Made by a program: the position numbers and the translations under genes. A DNA stretch of 64,000 nucleotides from Streblospio benedicti (taxonomy: Eukaryota > Annelida > Polychaeta > Spionida > Spionidae). The notes under the pieces were generated by a model. It was not told where the DNA came from, made no database searches, and saw only the letters and a list, made by a program, of their open reading frames with translations. Below, piece by piece: positions 12,815-23,608 of this stretch (its first letter is position 1; each line of letters opens with the position of its first letter). The stretch is taken from NCBI GenBank assembly GCA_019095985.1, contig CM032666.1, forward strand, positions 53,675,115-53,739,114. Reading direction: 5' to 3'.

Positions 12815-13628
12815 TGTTAGTCTACATGACGCCTGAAATAGTAATGAGATTATTGGTATTGATTAATTCTACTGCGCATCACGTCCCGCGCTTCTGGAAA
12901 GTGAAGAATGACCTGAATATTTGCATTAATCATGTAACACGTGGACCCAAACGTGCATCCTACATTAGATACACTTGTAAGGAAACATTCCAGTCAGTTT
13001 TGATCATTACAGTACCACATTGGTCAGACCATTTATACCTTGGTCAGTTCTATGTAAAATGAAGCATATTATACAATATTCAAGCAAGCACAGAATAAAC
13101 ATGTACATGTATGTATATGAAAGTAGTCACTATAGAAACATTGAAGAGTATTACATGAACATAGCTCAGCTTTTCATGATTAAAACTCCATCAAACTAGC
13201 TCAAACCACAAAAAGGTTTAGTCACACAAGATAAATGTTTGGAAGACTACCACAAATGGTTTGGTCCCCACTAACCCCCAGTAATTTGGATCTTCACCAA
13301 CTCAACACCATCACAAAACTCATGAAAATGACCTCCTCCACCACAGGGTTGGCAACTCCGAAATGTATGCAACCAGATACAAGAAGTCACAAAGCAGGAA
13401 TGAAATCAACACCCCCTCCCCATTTTCCCACCAAAAGACTTCCTTTTCATGAGTTTTTTTGCATGTCCGCGATCAATTGCACATACTAAAACCCACTATA
13501 ACCCACTAAATCGCCCCCTCCCCATTTCCAAAAACCTGGATCTGCCAGCAGCACCATTATCTGGTCCTGATTTTTCTTCAACACACCACAAACAATCCAC
13601 TGCCTTTGCGAGCACCTAGTTCCGGCGC

Positions 13629-13807
13629 TCACCACCAGGGGTTGTGGTTCTCCTCTGCGAGTTCGCGCGGCGTCTTGGCGTACTTGTCTCGCAGCGTCTG
13701 GTCGGCGCCGTTGATGATGAGAGCGCGCGCCGTGTGCGGGTCGCCGTTGAACGCCGCATGGTGAAGCGCCGTGCGCTGGCTGTAGTCACGCTCATTCACT
13801 CGCGCAC
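13629..13807 (-). CDS. Ankyrin-repeat protein, terminal exon
   Basis: This is the last coding exon of an ankyrin-repeat gene. After a CAG acceptor it begins in phase 2 (GT completes a codon) and reads ARVNERDYSQRTALHHAA, then FNGDPHTARALIINGADQT, then a half repeat TPRELAEENHNPWW and a TGA stop at 13629-13631. TALHHAAxxGxxxxARxLIxxGAD is a textbook ankyrin helix-turn-helix. Ankyrin repeats are protein-binding modules; the partner is unknown. Joined to the exon at 17298-17462 it gives YLLSKG-ARVNERD without a frame break. GC-rich codons contrast with the AT-rich surroundings. A MITE lies 14 bp upstream of the exon, inside the intron. The exact gene is not recognised. Confidence 0.8.
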
Positions 13808-13820
13808 CTGCAACATGGCA

Positions 13821-13995
13821 TTATATTCAGACCACCTCTCTATTGAAACCACCGCTTATAATAAGACCACTTTTCACAGTCCCAAACCTTCATAAAGCTA
13901 CCAAAGTGGACCTTTGTATAGAGACCACCTCTCTATTGAGACCACATAGCACTGGGCTCAAAAGGTTGTCCTAATAAAGAGGTTTTACTATAGTA
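13821..13995 (-). mobile_element. GTGGTCTC MITE, copy B
   Basis: Reverse-oriented copy from TATATTCAGACCACCTCTC to AGAGGTTTTACTATAGTA. It lies in the intron directly before the terminal ankyrin exon. Confidence 0.65.
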
Positions 13996-14637
13996 TATGT
14001 TCACACGCACGCATGCAACACGGCATTATACAGTATAACACTCTATCTGTGACCCCCTAATCCTGCATTGTGATTGGCTTAGAGCCAAAATCAGCCGGTC
14101 ACCTATTTCTCCATAGTCGACTGGGCAATAGTGCCCTCTAAAAAAGTGGGTCACACTTTTTCGGCTATCTATTCAAATAAGTAAATCAATACTGGCCATC
14201 TGTACACTCACTTATTGTATGCCAATGCTAAAGAATTGTGTGTACGTTGGATTTTCTGCAAAATTTACTTGCAAACAAAGCGTAGATGATTGAGACAAGA
14301 AAAAAAATTGCTTACTGTTTACAACATAAAATAACAGAATGTTTTCAAACATTTCTGAATAATACTTCCAGTTCCAAGTATACGTACGTATTTCTAAGTA
14401 AGACTGACATGAAATAGTACGTCTGACATTATATCTAAACGTATGACGTTTGTTATACTACACAGAGATGCGTAAGACGTTTACAAATATCGCAATGGCG
14501 AGAGACTTTTTGCTGTGCGTTGAACCCGATTAATTCCATGCTATTTTTCGTGAGGCTTTTCATCAAATAGTATGAACTAATGAGGGTTTATCGTGTTATA
14601 ATGAATATATATCATGGTTTGTCGGTCACCATGGAAA

Positions 14638-14711
14638 GAATGCATGCCCCTCATGTAGTGAATATTGCCCTCGCAGCTCGGGCAATATTCACTACGATTG
14701 GGCATGCATTC
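14638..14711. repeat. Long near-perfect hairpin
   Basis: Arms of about 32 bp (14638-14670 and 14680-14711), reading GAATGCATGCCC then GTAGTGAATATTGCCC on the left and their complement on the right, with a ~9-base loop. It lies in sequence that copy A lacks, so it may be part of a foldback insertion. Confidence 0.6.
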
Positions 14712-14744
14712 ATATCAGCGTTCCCAAAACCATGCATATTTCTT

Positions 14745-14925
14745 CAGTATAACCTCTCTATTAGGACCACCTTTGGGACCAGTGTTAAGTGGTCTCAACC
14801 GGAGAGGTGGTCTCTATACAGAGGCTAATTTTGATAGCTTTATGAGGTTTGGAACCATGAAAAGTTGTCTTATTATAGAGGTGGATCTCTTTATAGAGGT
14901 GATCTTAATTGGAGGTTCTACTGTA
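14745..14925 (+). mobile_element. GTGGTCTC MITE, uninterrupted in copy B
   Basis: CAGTATAACCTCTCTATTAG at the left, GTTTGGAACCATGAAAAG inside, GGAGGTTCTACTGTA at the right. This is the allelic counterpart of the split element at 11398-12034. Confidence 0.65.
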
Positions 14926-15702
14926 AAGTAATATATTCAAACAGGGCCACGGATAGAACGAAAAAATCATACTTGTCCATAGGACAGGTATCCTTAAAAT
15001 ATACACATCTATCAAATTTCATAGATATATGTATACCTTGCCATCAGCCATTTAAAAATCCATGGCGGAGTAAAACGAATTTGCATATTCATGATTATAC
15101 AATGACGTCACCAGTAGAACTTTTTGATTGACAGGTTTTCAAGCGACGTAAATATAACGGCGTGAAAGATGGAATTTAATATTAGTGAAATATTGTGTAT
15201 ACCATAAAAAGTTCAACGCTAATTATCACACAGGATTAATACTAAAGCATTTAGGAAAGCAGAGACAACGTGATTTGTATGCATTGTAGGATATTCTCGA
15301 CGTACAAAGTGTATGAAGAGTCTGTGAAATCCTCGAGATGAAATCTTTGACAACTGATCAATGCCGATATTTGTCTTCGATTTGTGAGTTATATAGTCTA
15401 TGATGTTCTTAATAACATTAATGTTAACCATTCCTGAACATAAAGAATGCATTTATATGCTTGTATATAATGAGGCACGTGCGCTTTTGTGATTTCAACA
15501 AAAAAAAAAAAAAAAAGGTCTGTGTAGGAGACCACATGAATATGCATGAGCCACGTGTGCTTTGTTGTTCGTTGCAAAACCAACGTAGAGCTCTGATTGG
15601 CTGAAATTTGAGCCGCCAGGGGCAGCACAGTCTATATAGAGCGCACCTTTTTTCTTATCGGTGAATGAAAGGGGTCTCCAGAGAGACCACCTTTTCAGAT
15701 GA

Positions 15703-16325
15703 AAAACCTGCTCTGTAATTCTAGGTGGTTGTTTAGAAACTCCACAAAGAGAACACTTCAGGTTAGCCCGTTGCTGCTGGTCTTAGTGAGGTTTTATTCT
15801 ATCTATGGAGCTGGTCTATTTATAGAATAGACGTGGTCTCAATATAAAGGTTCTATTGTATTTATAGAGGTGGTGTCAATAAGTGTCTCATTATAGAGGA
15901 GTCTCATTATAGAGGAGGTCTCATTATATAGGTGCTATTATTATAGAGGTGGTCTCTTTACAGTGGTGGTCTCTTTATAAAGGTAGTCTCATTATAGAGG
16001 TAGTCTCTTTCTAGAAGTGGTCCTTTATAGAGGTGGTCTCTTTATATGAGGTGGTCTCAATAAAAGGTTCTGTTGTATTTATAGAGGTGGTGTCAATAGG
16101 TGTCTTATTATAGAGGTCTCATTATATAGGTGCTATTATTATAGAGGTGGCCTCCTTATTGAGGTGGTCTCTTTACAGTGGTGGTCTCATTATAGAGGTG
16201 GTCTTTCCACTGGTGGTCTTTTATAGAGGTGGTCTCAATATAAAGGTTTTTATTGTACTTATAAAGGTGGTGTCAATAGGTGTCTCATTATAGAGGTCTC
16301 TTTTACAGAGGTGGTCTCATTCTGA
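15703..16325. repeat. MITE-derived minisatellite array
   Basis: About 620 bp made almost wholly of variants of ATTATAGAGGTGGTCTCTTT, the internal motif of the surrounding pogo-like MITEs. Higher-order blocks beginning TTCTATTGTATTTATAGAGG recur. Confidence 0.8.
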
Positions 16326-16857
16326 ATAATTTGTCATACATGGTGTAGAGTTCTTAATGAGCATGAAGACGACGCTACATTTGTCGTGCAGGACGTCGTA
16401 TACATGAGCGGGTTACTGTCCGTCCTGCTCACAGTGTCTGGGTCGGCTTTTCCACACAAACACCACAACTGTGTTATAAAAAGTAATTTATGATAAATCC
16501 AGTATTCAACTTACAATTCTAAGTTATTGGTCTTTACATCTGAAGACCATTGTTGGACTAACGAATCACTGTGCATGTATCTGGCCACAAGAGAATGCAT
16601 TATTCCACAGTACTCCAGAGAAGAGAAACTTCCCGACACTTTTGTGAATCTAGAGCAGACACGTCAATGAAAAGCACGTCTGCTCAACGGGGAGTGTGTG
16701 CTCTCCAGGGAGTTTAGAAAGACATAGTGCGACATTGATACCAATGACCTGGTGTAGATGTAAAGTCGGTACAGAATGACAAACTATGACTTGTGACTGT
16801 AAATAAGAAACATTACATTTTGACATTTACAATACGTCTAATACGTAATATTTGGTA
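16326..16857. other. Intronic sequence with the first unit of a local direct repeat
   Basis: No exon seen. The stretch 16732-16866 (ATACCAATGACCTGG ... TTTGACATTTACAATAC) is repeated at 17748-17888, each copy running into a left MITE end. Confidence 0.55.
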
Positions 16858-17133
16858 TACAGTAGAACGTCTCTATTAGGACCACCTTTGGGCCCATTGT
16901 TAGGTGATCTCGATAGAGAGGTGTTCTCTATACAGAGGGTCATTTTGGTAGCTTTATTAGCGGTTTAGGACTGTGAAATATGGTCTTATTATAGAGGTGG
17001 TCCCAATAGAGAGGTGGTCTCTGTACAGAGGTTCATTTAGGTAGCTTTATGAAAGTTTGACACCGTGAAAAGGGGTTTTATAATAGAGGTGGTCTCAATA
17101 CAGAGGTGGTCCTAATAGAGAGGTTTTACTGTA
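16858..17133 (+). mobile_element. GTGGTCTC MITE, long form
   Basis: Starts TACAGTAGAACGTCTCTATT and ends GAGAGGTTTTACTGTA. Two internal units begin TTAGGTAGCTTTATGAAAG or a close variant, so it looks like a dimer. Confidence 0.7.
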
Positions 17134-17141
17134 CCTACAAT

Positions 17142-17177
17142 GGCGCCATGCCTTTGCTTTGCAGGCACTTGGTGACC
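17142..17177 (-). pseudogene. Duplicated fragment of the ankyrin exon 3' end
   Basis: The minus strand reads GGTCACCAAGTGCCTGC then AAAGCAAAGGCATGG, matching the last ~28 bases of the exon at 17298-17462 plus the donor. It is separated from the exon by a reversed MITE (17178-17280). It retains AAAG|GCATGG, the same GC-type donor context. Confidence 0.5.
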
Positions 17178-17280
17178 TTTATAAAGCTACCAAATGAGCC
17201 TCTGTATAGAGACCACCTCTCTATCAAGACCACCTAACACTGGTCCCCAAAGTGGTCCTCATAGAGAGGTGCTACTCTAT
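17178..17280 (-). mobile_element. Reversed partial GTGGTCTC MITE inside the intron donor region
   Basis: TTATAAAGCTACCAAATGAG through TAGAGAGGTGCTACTCTAT. It begins 17 bp downstream of the ankyrin exon donor, between the exon and its duplicated fragment. Confidence 0.6.
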
Positions 17281-17297
17281 TGACGCCGGCGCCGTGC

Positions 17298-17462
17298 CTT
17301 TGCTGAGCAGGTACTTGGTGACGTGGGCGTGGCCGCCGCCCACAGCGCCCTGCAGACACGTGTACTGCATGTCGTCCTTGGCGTTGACGTCGGCGCCGCC
17401 ATCGACCAGCTCTCGCACCGTGTCCAGGTCGCCAGCCTCCGTTGCCTCGTGCAGGTCCATTG
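17298..17462 (-). CDS. Ankyrin-repeat protein, internal exon
   Basis: Acceptor TTTCAG, then MDLHEATEAGDLDTVRELVD, GGADVNAKDDMQYTCLQGAV and GGGHAHVTKYLLSKG: one full ankyrin repeat and most of a second. The exon starts with two bases (CA) that complete a codon and ends with one base. The only donor that keeps frame with the terminal exon is AAAG|GCACGG, a GC-AG intron; the nearby GT (GGC|GTCAAT) would break the frame. The exon is GC-rich. MITEs lie 43 bp upstream and 17 bp downstream of it. It is the penultimate exon of the same gene as 13629-13807. The upstream exon at 22980-23033 joins in phase. Confidence 0.8.
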
Positions 17463-17505
17463 CTGAAAGGGTGAGATGTTTGTCGATTGAGGATGGTTGT
17501 CCAAG

Positions 17506-17644
17506 TACAGTAGGACTGACCTCAAGTGGTCTCAATAGAGAGGTGGTTTCTATAAGGAGGCTCATTTTGGTCACTTTATGAACGTTTGGGACCTTGAAAA
17601 ATGGTCTTATAACAGAGGTGGTCTCAATTGGAGGTTCTACTGTA
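17506..17644 (+). mobile_element. GTGGTCTC MITE
   Basis: TACAGTAGGACTGACCTC at the left, GGAGGTTCTACTGTA at the right, with internal GTTTGGGACCTTGAAAAATG. Confidence 0.65.
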
Positions 17645-17686
17645 ATAAAAAGTTCTGGGAGCTGCTCAAACCACATCATATTAAAG

Positions 17687-18010
17687 CAGAACAGAGTATA
17701 AGGTTAAAAAGGTACTAAAGTCTTATTAAAACACAAATGCCTTCATGTGACAATGATACCAATGACCAATGACCTGGCGTAGATGTAAAGTTGGTAGAGC
17801 GCGACAAACTGTGAAATGCGACTGTAAATAAAGACAATTACATTTTGACATTTACAATACATGTAATACGTGATATTTGGTATACAGTAGAGCCTCTCTA
17901 TTAGGACTACTTTTGGGATTATTGTTAGGTTCTCACGAAAGCATCAATGATGAGAAAATTTGTGTTTTAATTAGACTTTAGTACCTTTTTAATCTTATAC
18001 TCTGTTCTGT
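17687..18010. repeat. Inverted repeat, ~52-bp arms, around a truncated MITE
   Basis: Left arm 17687-17738 (CAGAACAGAGTATAAGG ... ACTAAAGTCTTATTAAAACA) is the reverse complement of 17959-18010 with few mismatches. The spacer holds the second copy of the local direct repeat and a left half MITE (17883-17930). Confidence 0.6.
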
Positions 18011-20140
18011 TTTGAGGATGTTTAGTTTACCACTTTGAATGGAGATTGATTCATTGGGGTTTGTTTTTAAGACGAGATGTTATTAACAATGCTTTCGTGA
18101 CATACTTTTAAGCTTCTTGTAATTAAGGATATCTCAAATCTTGCACATTTGTTTTATTTCAATGGCCAAGATACCGCGCTGATAGATATCAAAACAAGAA
18201 AAGTACGTCACTGAGCATCTTGAGTAACAGATCAAAGTTTGCCTCTAAGTACGCGGGAATGTCTGTCAATATTTGCAGACAATAACTTACTTGCATCTGA
18301 TTTGAACAAAAAAATTATGATGCAGTAAATATTCACCCAAAGGCCCATCCCTGAACATAGATTTTACCAGTTTATTTCGGGCAATTGAAATGGCAATGTA
18401 ATTCTCATCCACCTCAATGCTGGTCTTATCTCGTCCTTTTACAACTAACAGTGTCTTGTGATGTTTATGTGCATATTTGTTAGACCACTGAGCATATGCA
18501 TTAAATGTCTGTGTGCACAGATAGTGATCGATGGTGTAAACACTGTTAAAAGTGATGCATTTCTAGATCATGCATTTTAATACACCAACTACATATAGTA
18601 CATACACTTACTAAACTAACGAATTTGGAACGCAGACACAAACACGTTGCATAACATTATCAGGGTAAGTTACTTGTTGCTCGCTCACAATACAAACGAA
18701 ATGGGCGTTGAATTGAATGATGCTGGCACGTGATATGATAGGCAGATCCAGAGTTGTGGTGAGTGTGTGTTTGTGGGGGGGGGGGGGCTCATGGTTTATT
18801 TTGTACCCACAAAAGTGTAATTACATTTGTTTTTTGACGTCTGCTAGCTTTAAAGCTTTAAGACATACATATACAAAACACATGAAATCAAATGATTGTG
18901 TCCCCCTTGTACAAAAAATATGGATCAACTAAAGTATACAATATCTAGTTTGCAATTGATTGAGTTGTACTTGTTGGGGGTACTCTTAATAATAAAAATC
19001 CACAGCGTTCCAGTTAGAAAGTACAACACAACATTTTTTTGCGACAGACACGAAGACGCATTTGTGTATACTGTGGTGCCCACATGTAGTTGAGTCCCAT
19101 CAAGCAGACCCCCAACTTTCAGCCTACTGAGAATACCTGGATCTTTTTACCCTTTGAATCAATTATCTATCAGTTAATGAACGCTTATTTTAGAACAAAT
19201 ATCATTCCTAGAATCATATAAGCTTATGTAACTGTAGACTTGCTGATCAGACATTGATAATATCCTGTTTTTATGAGTTCAGTTCCTACAGCCAGTGGAA
19301 AAAGGTAACAAGGCAAATCCCATTGAGACATGCATATGTTTGCATTTGGTTTCATGCACTGATAGTGAACGATATAATTATAGCATACAAAGATAAACAC
19401 AATCATCACTAGGTACGATTAAAAACATAATCATCTGATTATTGCACCATTAATAAGTGTTTGTTGTGGAAATTTATAATGGAAATTGTAATTACAATGG
19501 ACATTCACTGTAAATAATCCTAACGGGAAATATACATACGTCATTATGATGACGCACATTTAGACTGAATAAAAAACATTAATTGTGGTTTCAATGTGAA
19601 GTAATTTCCGATAATAAAATACAGCAATAATAAGATAACTTACCAAAATAGGGTAATCTATCCTGATCTTCAGAGATACAAAATGGTAATGCGTAATCGT
19701 AAAAAGGATTGACATCCAAATACAGTACAATATAGTGACTGTTCTAGTGATAAAGTTTGTGTTTATGGTCTCGTTGGGCTTATCATGTCTAAGTACAAAG
19801 ATTAACATTAATCTACGTTTGATGATACTATCATTTGAATTTCATAAAATATCAAAGATTACTATGGATTAGACTGTGTCTTGTGAGGGACCCTACCGAC
19901 ACCCCAGGTTCCTTAACCAAATTGTCCATTGAAAAGTCACTGTCAAGGTAGTAAAAATTCAAGGGCCCTGGGCACTTATGATAGTCATCCTATCTTACAT
20001 TTGTTTCAAAATAGAGTTAGTTTTTTAAAAGGCAAACAAAATACAATCATCAACAAGTTAGTAGTTGTTAACTAATTTTCATGCAAAAGGGGTTGTTATC
20101 ACGTTGGGTTAGTTGGGGCAAACAAAGGTGAAAATTCATA
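18011..20140. other. Intronic/intergenic, weak MITE traces only
   Basis: No exon seen. A possible interrupted GGCAGATCCAG element spans 18741-19146 (left end GGCAGATCCAGA, right end TACCTGGATC) with a 15-base G run near 18775. Confidence 0.45.
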
Positions 20141-20295
20141 GGCAGATCCAGGGGGTGGTGCACGCCCCCCCCCTTTCCCACCAAAATACTTCATTTTCAT
20201 AAGGTTTTTTACATATCCGTCATTGATTACGCGTACAATACCCTTGAAATCCCTGAATTGCGCCCCCACCCCTTTTCTAAAAACCTGGACCTGCC
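20141..20295. mobile_element. GGCAGATCCAGG palindromic MITE, best copy
   Basis: Starts GGCAGATCCAGGGGG and ends CCTGGACCTGCC, 155 bp, with internal CACCAAAATACTTCATTTTC. Termini form an almost perfect 12-bp inverted repeat. Confidence 0.7.
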
Positions 20296-21009
20296 ATTGA
20301 AAATTGAGCAAACACATTCTTAACTCACTTTGCATGGAACTGCATCACCTACAGCTTTAGTGTTTTCACTGAGCCTCCATATTACAGGATTGTGAGACAA
20401 ATACATAAATAACACATTACATGTACATTGTGTTCTTTTGCCAATCAAGACCGAAGCCACGATAATTACTTAAGGTTAAAGAACTAGAGCATTAAAAAAC
20501 CATTGATCCAAAGTCCACACTTTTGTATCAAATCCCCAGATAAATAATAGGCTTTTCAAATGGGTGTTTTGTCGTGAGCGGCATCAGATGTCATATAAGT
20601 GTACCAAAATCTTATTATCCATGTCTAAGTCATCTCTCATAATGTGCCCCTGAGGGCCACCATGTCCCAAATCCCATTAATATTGACATCAACTAGCAAG
20701 CAAAAAGTATATATATCGTAATCCTGACAGTCTCCAGACACACATGAAAGATAAACCACTGGAAATGATCGTCATAATACTTTGAGCTTGGGCCCACACG
20801 CCAGACAATAAGTTACCATTCAAGCCTCCCTGGCAGACACAGGAGGTGGATGTGCATCAAGTACACTTTTTCACCTAAAATAACATCTAGAGCTGGTTTG
20901 TTTGCAATGCTTTGTGAGCTCGCATGAACTGACCTTTCTCTTGCACACCGTTTTGTGTCCGCACCAGCTTTTCTGCCTCCTGGGAGTGCAAAGTGAGTTT
21001 TAATCTTCT
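20296..21009. other. Intronic, nothing recognised
   Basis: No supported exon or repeat boundary. Confidence 0.45.
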
Positions 21010-21192
21010 CTCTCTCTTTTCTATAGCAAGCAAAAACTTAAGTTAACTTGCAAATTTTTCCACCACTGTTCCGACATAGCTGAAGACCTAGGCTTCCATT
21101 TGACTATATCAAGTGGCCCTAACGGGACTCAAACTCACGAACCCTAGATTGTGAGACCAGAATGATACCATAATCCCAAGCAGTGAGTTTTA
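21010..21192 (-). mobile_element. tRNA-derived SINE, family 1, near full length
   Basis: The minus strand starts CTGCTTGGGATTATGG, has GTGAGTTTGAGTCCCG (a Pol III B box form of GGTTCGAGTCC), then GGGCCACTTGATATAGTC and GGAACAGTGGTGG. It ends near a GA-rich tail. The same order of motifs occurs on the plus strand at 54926-55815 and partly at 40025-40130. Confidence 0.65.
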
Positions 21193-22979
21193 GAGCTCAT
21201 AATATTCACTGAAGAAATTGATTGCAATTAATTTGTATCACATCATGAATATAATAACTGACCATTGATTTCAAGTTCAATTTACGATGTTTTAACATGT
21301 GAAAATGTGTATGTTTGAGAATGTTAATTCCTTAGATTGTAAAATTGTACGTTGTATAAATACTCAATATAAGCTTTTATTAAGTTAACAAATTACCAAC
21401 AACTATAATTATGTAGTCATTTTCACCTATCAAAACCCAACTTAAGTTTTCTAGGATTGTTGAAGAAGCATCTGTACAACCATCAATAGGTCCATGCTCC
21501 TGTAAAGAGCCCGTCCTCCCCTCCAAAAAAAATATGACATTGGGGTTATTTATTAAAAAACACCAATCAATTGACTGCTTTTATATAAAATCCCATGGGT
21601 GCATTGGTTGGCTTTTGTTAAAACTTCCATTTGCACCCTGGCCATTTAGAGTGAACAATGATATACAAGTCTATCTATATGAACAAGCCTATCTATATGC
21701 ACAAATGCAACTAACAAACAAAGCGACAAAGCGCTCACAAAACCCGTTACACACTTAACTCACCAGTAGCTGGCGCAAATCACATTAGATCAACACACAA
21801 AAGTTCATCTTCTTTCATTCAAGATTAAATGACTGTATAAAGCCGGCGCAAAGTCGGCAAACCATCTCGAGCCCTTTGCTAGTAAATTGAAGATCAGCAA
21901 AAAATATAATTTATCGTGTCATGTGGGTCCCACTGATAATACAGCCGATCCCTGCGAGCAGACGGCTACAAAGCCGGCGTCTTGGCCGCATCACTTTGTC
22001 GTCTGCTTGCCCTTCAAAACAAAGGACGCGGCCCGGATCTTGCGGGACCAGACCTAATCCGACTGATAACGTACACACTCGCGTAGAAGCACAATAATGG
22101 TTTATGCAATTTGTAACTTCTGTAGGAGACGAAATGGGGGCTGCTACTGGCTATCAAGTAGTCCAAATCTATAGAAAGGTGGTCTCTTTAGATAGGGAAC
22201 AGCTTGTCTCTTTTTCAAAGAGGTTAGAGACTGCGAAAAATGTGGTTACTATAGCGGTGGTTTCTTTATGTGGGTGGTGTAAATTGGCAGTTATACTGGA
22301 CACATTCAAGTAGAAGCACAATGTAACGAGTCTATATTTCATGAGAATACGGTTGAAAGTTGATGGGTGGGATTGAGGTGGGTATGGTGACAAGTTGAGC
22401 ATTGTGAAGGTTGGATTAATGCCAAAGTGACAATATAAACATTTCATTGAACAATTCTGTGATAGAATAGTGGATTCATTTTCTGTTGATTTAGCTTTGA
22501 TAAACCTTTCATTGCGATAAAGATTTTATGCATGTAGCATTTCAAGCTGACAGCTATCCATTGTTGCTTTATTTGAGTGATCTTTCATAGGATTTGAACA
22601 TTCAAACTCACAGTTTAGTTGCAAAACCATTGACATTCTACTCACTCAAGCCACAATTACATGTACCTGTTAATGGACACACAATTAGTTTTGTTTACAA
22701 TTAATGACCATAGCTTAGCTTTCAAAATGTTTGTAGATGGTCAGTGATCATCTTGAAATCATGTCTCAAAAACACTGACAAGGATATTGCAGGGTTCACT
22801 GCGAAGACGACCAGCAATCCAACAAAGCAACAGGCCTACATGTAAAGTGTACTAATAATACAAGTCCAGCGAACTACTGTACACTTCTTCCACTAATGAT
22901 CATTGTTATGTGCAATCAGCAATGTATCACAGACAGTATTAGCTACTAAAACTTGCATGGAAAACCAAAAGACGCTCAC
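21193..22979. other. Intronic, traces only
   Basis: No exon seen. A strongly decayed GTGGTCTC MITE at about 22165-22290 (AAAGGTGGTCTCTTTAGA to GGCAGTTATACTG). A GC-richer patch at 21949-22080 carries TAATCC and GTCTG words similar to those at 6.2 kb. Confidence 0.45.
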
Positions 22980-23033
22980 CAATTCTGTTCAAACCCCTGA
23001 GTCTGCCGTACATCGTGGAACCATGGTGACAAC
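22980..23033 (-). CDS. Ankyrin-repeat gene, upstream short exon (probable)
   Basis: A 54-base exon candidate with acceptor TTTTGTCAG and donor ATTG|GTGAGC. One frame reads CHHGSTMYGRLRGLNRI. It starts with two bases and leaves one, which is exactly the phase required by the ankyrin exon at 17298-17462, giving LNRI-AMDLHEA across the junction. The phase match and strong splice sites support membership in the ankyrin gene. The peptide has no domain I recognise; a second frame is also open. No further upstream exon was identified, so the gene's 5' end is unknown. Confidence 0.5.
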
Positions 23034-23608
23034 CTGACAAAAGAAAAATCAATGTTATGCACATGGAAAAAAAACATGTAACAACTAATACATCAAAATT
23101 CTAAACTGAAATTTCATTATTAACAAGCGAAAACTGGCTTGCTCAAATATGAATGGTTTGAATGATAAAATTGCGGTATAAAAAAGTTCATTTGGTAAAA
23201 TCGTAATCCTTACATCTGGCTTCGCCCACACCATGTCAGAAGCCATCCAAATATCTTGAGAAAACGAATTTCATAATCGGACTAAGTTCAGTGTTTTACG
23301 AGTCTTGCCATCATGTTTCTGTATGTTCACTCTTACTGCTCAAAATTTACTATTGTACATTACTTCTTATTATACGTTGCGCACAAATAAACACACCATG
23401 AAAATCAATCTATAGAACAGAAAAGTTGGAATTTGCTATTTCCAAAGAATATTCTTCTGTAGATAATCCAGATTTTTTGAGGATTTGCCTTTCACAAATG
23501 AATTCAAAGAGCAGGTGCTGGCTTATCTCACAGGCGCCATGGCAACAGCATCACAGGGAATTCCTAGGAATCCCCAAACCGGATGAGAGGCTGGGGAATC
23601 CCGGCCAA
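23034..23608. other. No gene seen
   Basis: Likely intron of the ankyrin gene. No repeat recognised. Confidence 0.4.

Larger units (their letters stand above)
12911..15937. repeat. Duplicated block, copy B (intact exon)
   Basis: Second version of 10362-12714. It carries the intact ankyrin exon. Compared with A it has an extra ~700 bp at about 14030-14744 that includes a long hairpin, and different sequence at about 15010-15690. That sequence includes an octamer ATTTGCAT near 15079 and a TGACGTCA near 15104. Confidence 0.75.

Noticed and set aside
12404-16325. CRISPR-like regularly spaced repeats
   Set aside because: Units are contiguous degenerate copies of a MITE motif without unique spacers, in an animal genome.
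17272-17679. 135-residue minus-strand open frame
   Set aside because: It fuses translated MITE sequence (VEPPIETT phrases) to the real ankyrin exon across a splice acceptor; only 17298-17462 is coding.
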